From CAYSEW01 sp964430245 (GTDB lineage Bacteria; Bacteroidota; Bacteroidia; Flavobacteriales_D; Parvicellaceae): a stretch of 36,373 nucleotides of DNA. The stretch spans positions 1 to 36,373 of the forward strand of contig CAYSEW010000027.1 in the NCBI GenBank assembly GCA_964430245.1. The letters are read 5' to 3'. Shown in pieces: positions 34,101 through 36,373 of the stretch. Under the pieces are notes generated by a model. The model saw only the letters and a list, made by a program, of their open reading frames with translations. It did not search any database and was not told the origin of the DNA. Made by a program: the position numbers and the translations under genes. Numbering within the stretch: the stretch's first letter is position 1; each line of letters begins with the position of its first letter.

Positions 34101-36373
34101 CGCTCCATTACAGGAGATGTCTTGTCCATTATAATTAGATATTATAGCAGTAGTTGCAGTGATGTTAGCTGGTTCATTGATCGTATATGCAGAGCTAACA
34201 GCTATTATACCGTTATCATCAGTAACTTCAACGTAATAATCACCAACACAAAGGTTAGAAGCAGTGATTGATGATTGACCTATGGCAGTTCCACTTGGGC
34301 TAGAAAACCATTGGTAGCTATAAGGTGGTATTCCTCCAATTACTGTAGCCGTTGCATCTCCATTACATGAGCCGTTGCATAGGGTGTTATTTCCAGTTAA
34401 GGTAACAATAATAGCATTGGGCTCAGTAATAGTAATACATAATGTATCAGGGCAGTTATTGTCATCAATAACAACAACACCATAATCACCAGCACATAAT
34501 CCATTTACATTTGTTCCTGACAATAATCCATTAGGAATAGTTAACATACAATCATTGAACCATGAGTAAGAGTAAGGTGAAGTTCCACCTGTTGTGGAGA
34601 CACTTGCCTGACCATCACAGATTCCTGCACCTGAAGTGCTTACTGTAGATAGTTGTGTTAAATTTACTACAGTAGGTTCGCTGATAGTCACATTTACGCT
34701 TGTTGCACATCCGTTTATATCAGTTACATCTACAGTATATATTCCAGCGCATAATCCACTTACAGATGAGGTTCCTTGACCTGCTCCTGGAGAAGGAGAC
34801 CATAAGAAAGTGTAATTAGGAGAACCTCCTCCTACAGTTACATTGGCATTTCCATTACAATCACTATTACAAAGTACATCGTTATATCCATCTATTTGAG
34901 CAACAGGTCCAGAAAGATCAGAGACATTAGCTATACCAGTGCCTTGACATCCAATGTCGTCTGTAACAGTAACAAAATAAGTTCCAGCGATTACTGCAGT
35001 GGTGTTGGCTACTGTATTACCTGAAGCATCAGTCCATACTTCAGAGACATATACTCCGCTTCCACCAGTTGTACTTGCAACACTGACTACACCATCTGCT
35101 TGTCCGCAATTGGCATCGATCACTGATGTGTTGACGACAATGTCATTAGGTTCAGTAATAGTTAGATTATTATCAAAGGTGCATCCATTGGCATCAGTAA
35201 CTTGTACATAATAGGTTCCTGCGCTGAGTCCAGTAATGCTAGATCCTGTACCAATACTCGAGCTAAGGGCTGCATTGTCAAACCATTCAAAAGTATAGCT
35301 TCCAGCACCTCCACCAGCAGTAGTAGTAATTTCGCCATCACTTCCCCCAAAGCAGGTAACATTAATTCCTGAAGGAGACAGGGAAAGTTGAGTAGGCTCA
35401 GTGATAGTTACACTTAAGGTAATGATGCAGCCGACAGCATCAGTAACAATTAGGTCATATGTTCCAGCCATTAAGCCTGTAATGTCTTCAGATGAGGAAG
35501 TGAACCCAGAAGGACCGCTCCAGCTATAATTAAAAGGAGAAGTTCCACCGGTTATAGTTGCATCAATACTTCCATTATTACCGCCAAAGCAAAAAACATC
35601 TGTTTGCGTATGGCTGACGGTTCCTCCACCAGCATCAGTGATAGTTGCACTAATTGTTTGCGTACAATTATTATCATCAGTAACGGTAACATTATATACA
35701 GCTGCTGCTAGACCAGTGACAGTGGCAGTAGTAGATGCGCTTGGGTCATCCCACAAGTAGGTATATACAGGTGTTCCTCCAGTAGCAGATACAGAGACCT
35801 GACCATCTGCCTGACCGCAATTGGAATTTATCGAAGAAGTGGTAAGAGTAATAATAGTAGGTTCAGCTGGAGTATATGATTCAGTAATAAAACATCCATT
35901 GTCATCTGTTACAGTTACTGTATAAGTTAGTGGAGCTAATCCTGTAGCTGAAGCAGTTCCTTGACCTGTTCCTGGAACAGGTGACCAGTTATAAGTTAAG
36001 GTTCCTGTGCCTCCTGATGCAGTAACTGTTGCTGTGCCATCAGATCCACCATTGCAGCTAACATCTGTTCCTGTAATGGAAGAAGTAATTGCTGGAGGAT
36101 TAGTTAATGTAATACTAACAGTAAAAGGACAATTGTTGTCATCAGTAATATCTAGTGTGTAGGTTCCTGCACCTAAGACGCCAATTAGATCTTCTGCTGT
36201 TGGACCATGTTGCCATATAGTTGTATAGGGGCCAGTACCTCCTGATATTGTAATATTAGCAGAGCCATCAGAAGATCCATTACACAATGGATCAGTTCCT
36301 GTAGCAGTAGTTGTAAGAGCAGTAGGTTCATTGATAGTAACAGCGACAGGGAAGATACAACCATTGTCATCAG
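28116..36373 (-). CDS. Giant SprB-repeat adhesin with T9SS type-B sorting domain (N-terminus outside window)
   Basis: The frame stays open to the right edge, giving at least 2751 residues with the start beyond it. The visible part has one partial and 29 complete SprB-like repeats of 70-85 residues, with consensus V-x-C-N-G-x-C-D-G ... GGTxPYxYxW ... LCAGxYxVxVTDxNGC ... ITEP. Two more divergent repeats follow (TICYGDSTQ, NICSGGS), then a PKD-like region (FDIDCDGTPEYSG; YIWDFGDNTS). The final ~90 residues are CHU_C (FAPSAFTPNGDGKND, FYVFNRWGELIFES, LGWDGTY). It is acidic to neutral, rich in Thr, Asn, Gly and Cys, and poor in Lys and Arg, as expected of a calcium-rich extracellular fibre. By analogy with SprB it would be exported by T9SS and serve adhesion or gliding. 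It heads an operon ending in porP/sprF. Confidence 0.92.
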   Translation of the reverse strand, partial: DDNGCIFPVAVTINEPTALTTTATGTDPLCNGSSDGSANITISGGTGPYTTIWQHGPTAEDLIGVLGAGTYTLDITDDNNCPFTVSITLTNPPAITSSITGTDVSCNGGSDGTATVTASGGTGTLTYNWSPVPGTGQGTASATGLAPLTYTVTVTDDNGCFITESYTPAEPTIITLTTSSINSNCGQADGQVSVSATGGTPVYTYLWDDPSASTTATVTGLAAAVYNVTVTDDNNCTQTISATITDAGGGTVSHTQTDVFCFGGNNGSIDATITGGTSPFNYSWSGPSGFTSSSEDITGLMAGTYDLIVTDAVGCIITLSVTITEPTQLSLSPSGINVTCFGGSDGEITTTAGGGAGSYTFEWFDNAALSSSIGTGSSITGLSAGTYYVQVTDANGCTFDNNLTITEPNDIVVNTSVIDANCGQADGVVSVASTTGGSGVYVSEVWTDASGNTVANTTAVIAGTYFVTVTDDIGCQGTGIANVSDLSGPVAQIDGYNDVLCNSDCNGNANVTVGGGSPNYTFLWSPSPGAGQGTSSVSGLCAGIYTVDVTDINGCATSVNVTISEPTVVNLTQLSTVSTSGAGICDGQASVSTTGGTSPYSYSWFNDCMLTIPNGLLSGTNVNGLCAGDYGVVVIDDNNCPDTLCITITEPNAIIVTLTGNNTLCNGSCNGDATATVIGGIPPYSYQWFSSPSGTAIGQSSITASNLCVGDYYVEVTDDNGIIAVSSAYTINEPANITATTAIISNYNGQDISCNGACDGSAEVTPSGGTPPYTYLWDANAGGQTTPIAINLCAGVYNVDVTDDYGCTSTFSVNLSEPTALVNSNTYTDVTCNGFCDGTATASPSGGVAPYTYLWNNTALSITSSISNLCPGAYDVIVTDDNGCTTVGSSTITEPNPLVVTTSSNGSNCNQNDGDGTVSIVSGTPSYNYQWDTNAGSQTTATASNLFAGCYDVIITEGNGCIDTVNVCVFDLGAPSVSILTQTDVSCFNGCDGFAQIQVFGGAPPVQYNWYDQNNQPINQTTASAFNLCAGNYTGEMIDANGCQATISVTINQPNALNGVISSTTDVTCFGDCDGNTTITASSGTGPYTYSWNDPSNQTSATATNLCPGNYNVTITDDNGCTLDIPSIIGEPLQIQLSTSSIDAYCNTPSGSATVTLTNGGLNPVSYLWTPTGQTNSTASNLNPGIYDVTVTDADGCTATTTATIGNIPPGTATISSTSNTLCHGSCDGAATVSMGGSGNAPYTYNWYTSTGVNLGQNLITVNNLCVGFYFCEVTDANGCIATTGQFDITEPSPINLITSNDSTNCNSNCDGNAYVVANGGTGPYTYQWDDPLLQITTIASSLCAGTYNITVTDDNGCNETSQTTIFEPTALSLDSSVTNAICGQANGQGCVLVSGGTGPFTYLWPDLTSNSCNVGLIAGSYIVQVTDGNNCTESIVVEISDLNGPIATIINSDSTLCNGSCDGSATVDMTGGSGNLFTVQWDANTGSQITPTASNLCTGTYTVTITDDLGCSASTSVSIEEPDTLQFIKNFNNPSCFGYCDGQMWVNIVGGTLPYSYDWRDNANNSLGINNDSISSMCAGTYNLIVTDANGCVIIINYNINNPLQVTGSTTTTDVLCNGACDGTATANGLTGNTPFNYIWDVNAGSQTTQTASGLCPGTYTVTITDANGCFNTAQATITEPTLLTSSITLFSDVSCNNFCDGFAQIDVQGGTPGYSYTWNNNAGTNQTASSLCAGTYLVIVNDNNNCTTSSSITISEPNPLAVSNTTIDLACFEVCQGDASVSVSGGTGPYSFQWDDPNFTTTSTATNLCAGAYNCIITDNNSCNITETVVITQPTQLTMSINATDANCGQANGQICITPVGGTAPFTYQWNDPFNQTSACAINLLTSCYTGTILDANGCSIDSVICINDILGPNVNVANTIDLTCFGYQNGTVEFNVTGGSGVSTLVWFDNQGNTITQGSGLTLLSNLDGGCYTLQATDNAGCISSETVCINEPNPMTSSIFNFNNVSCNQGCDGEATVNVVGGTIANDYAYSWNDPNAQDSSTAVGLCAGTYTVTVIDDNNCSIQSSILINDPLPINIFNVTTNNTSCYNLCNGSSEIFATGGTPPYFYSWDNGASSTLNTNLCDGNYTVIVTDANSCQDSLTITITEPDSISISINSNNATCNLCNGDAVVQASGGTGAFNYNWFGIGNSPNNSINSGLCSGNLQVEVTDANGCSNTISAMIIDEGMPTIDQMSFTSPLCNGLSNGTATVVVSGGITPYSYLWDDPAQQQVPTAVALNANTYCVTITDANGCVTSNCINVTEPNILNAVPDLSSTICYGDSTQVWASGQGGTSPYTIHWLNPNLLGPGPNTVNPLTTTDYCFTVTDANGCLSSNACVTITVTPPLSLNLTPSMNICSGGSIDVNAVGAGGDGNPYIFSWTDEFNNTLSSVQVGDSSTVFVAPTTPTWYYVTLSDGCSIEVTDSTQIGLNPNPQAFVIAVDSSDCAPFNAQFIINSDIGDLFEFDIDCDGTPEYSGPNNTFNYTYTLSGIYDLCVRVENTATGCDTSIFIQDMIEIFDIPQAFFTADPEQTSILNPNIDFLDGSINGTDYIWDFGDNTSINGDINDVIVGDSSTFGTITQPTHIYSDTGYYTITLTITSDEGCIDSYQQTIYVEGDYILFAPSAFTPNGDGKNDIFMPEGIGIYRDHFEFYVFNRWGELIFESYNPELGWDGTYMNKTVQLDAYVWMIRTWDYNDVPHEYMGHVTVVK
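29181..36373 (-). repeat. Tandem SprB-like repeats (29 full, 1 partial, plus one divergent)
   Basis: Protein-level tandem repeat of 70-85 residues (about 210-255 bases), read right to left. Most units contain a first Cys in CNG, a second in CDG, one in LCAG and one in NGC. A second subtype begins NCGQADG-like and ends D-L-x-G-P-like instead of ITEP; it occurs as full-repeat numbers 3, 6, 12, 15, 18, 24 and (ending only) 28. DNA copies have diverged enough that no two neighbours are near-identical, so expansion is old. Confidence 0.88.

Noticed and set aside
28116..36373. Several smaller open frames on both strands within the adhesin gene (for example around 28302-28643, 34999-35211, 36185-36370)
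   Set aside because: They overlap a single long frame with coherent repeats and domains; their low-complexity sequences are products of reading the repeats in the wrong frame.
29181..36373. Regularly spaced similar DNA segments resembling a repeat array
   Set aside because: Spacing of ~210-255 bases and divergence at codon level show protein repeats, not CRISPR repeats or satellite DNA.
1..36373. Mobile element or recently transferred island
   Set aside because: No transposase, integrase, terminal repeats or tRNA-associated junction was seen, and base composition is even apart from the GC-richer adhesin repeats, explained by Gly/Thr/Cys content.

Overview
The window comes from an AT-rich member of the Bacteroidota, most likely a flavobacterium-like gliding or surface-adhesive marine lineage. 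Three things support this: type IX secretion (T9SS) gliding-type C-terminal domains and a PorP/SprF partner, promoters of the TAnnTTTG type with near absence of Shine-Dalgarno sequences, and the gene order ssb-mutY-HU-rng. The genus cannot be named from the sequence. No tRNA, rRNA, CRISPR array, insertion sequence or phage gene was found, and no gene-free stretch exceeds 300 bases (the longest is 17502-17775).

Left part (1-8.7 kb) is housekeeping. It holds single-strand binding protein and MutY (minus), HU, a tiny AURKAIP1/COX24-type ribosome-associated protein (2047-2139) and RNase G (plus), thiamine-monophosphate kinase ThiL (minus), and a tight sufA-sufB-sufC-sufD operon for Fe-S cluster assembly. 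sufS and sufE are not next to it.

Middle part (8.8-24.8 kb) is mostly envelope functions: an OmpA-family outer-membrane protein with eight calcium-binding thrombospondin type-3 repeats, an unrecognised exported protein, MurB, a GT4 glycosyltransferase, and a minus-strand overlapping operon ftsE - GT2 glycosyltransferase - zinc-ribbon methyltransferase. These are followed by a 1075-residue TPR protein overlapping a beta-barrel outer-membrane protein, and by gyrB.

Right part (24.8-36.4 kb, all minus) is a T9SS adhesin module. Transcription runs from a giant SprB-repeat adhesin, cut by the right window edge, through a small exported protein with a possible HMA-like fold and a second SprB-repeat/type-B sorting-domain protein, to a PorP/SprF outer-membrane protein. 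The giant protein shows at least 2751 residues and 29 complete SprB-like repeats plus one partial one. Aligning the repeats shows that cysteines appear and disappear in pairs, which predicts the disulfide pattern. It also shows two repeat subtypes in a decayed period-of-three order. This module is the most interesting part of the window.
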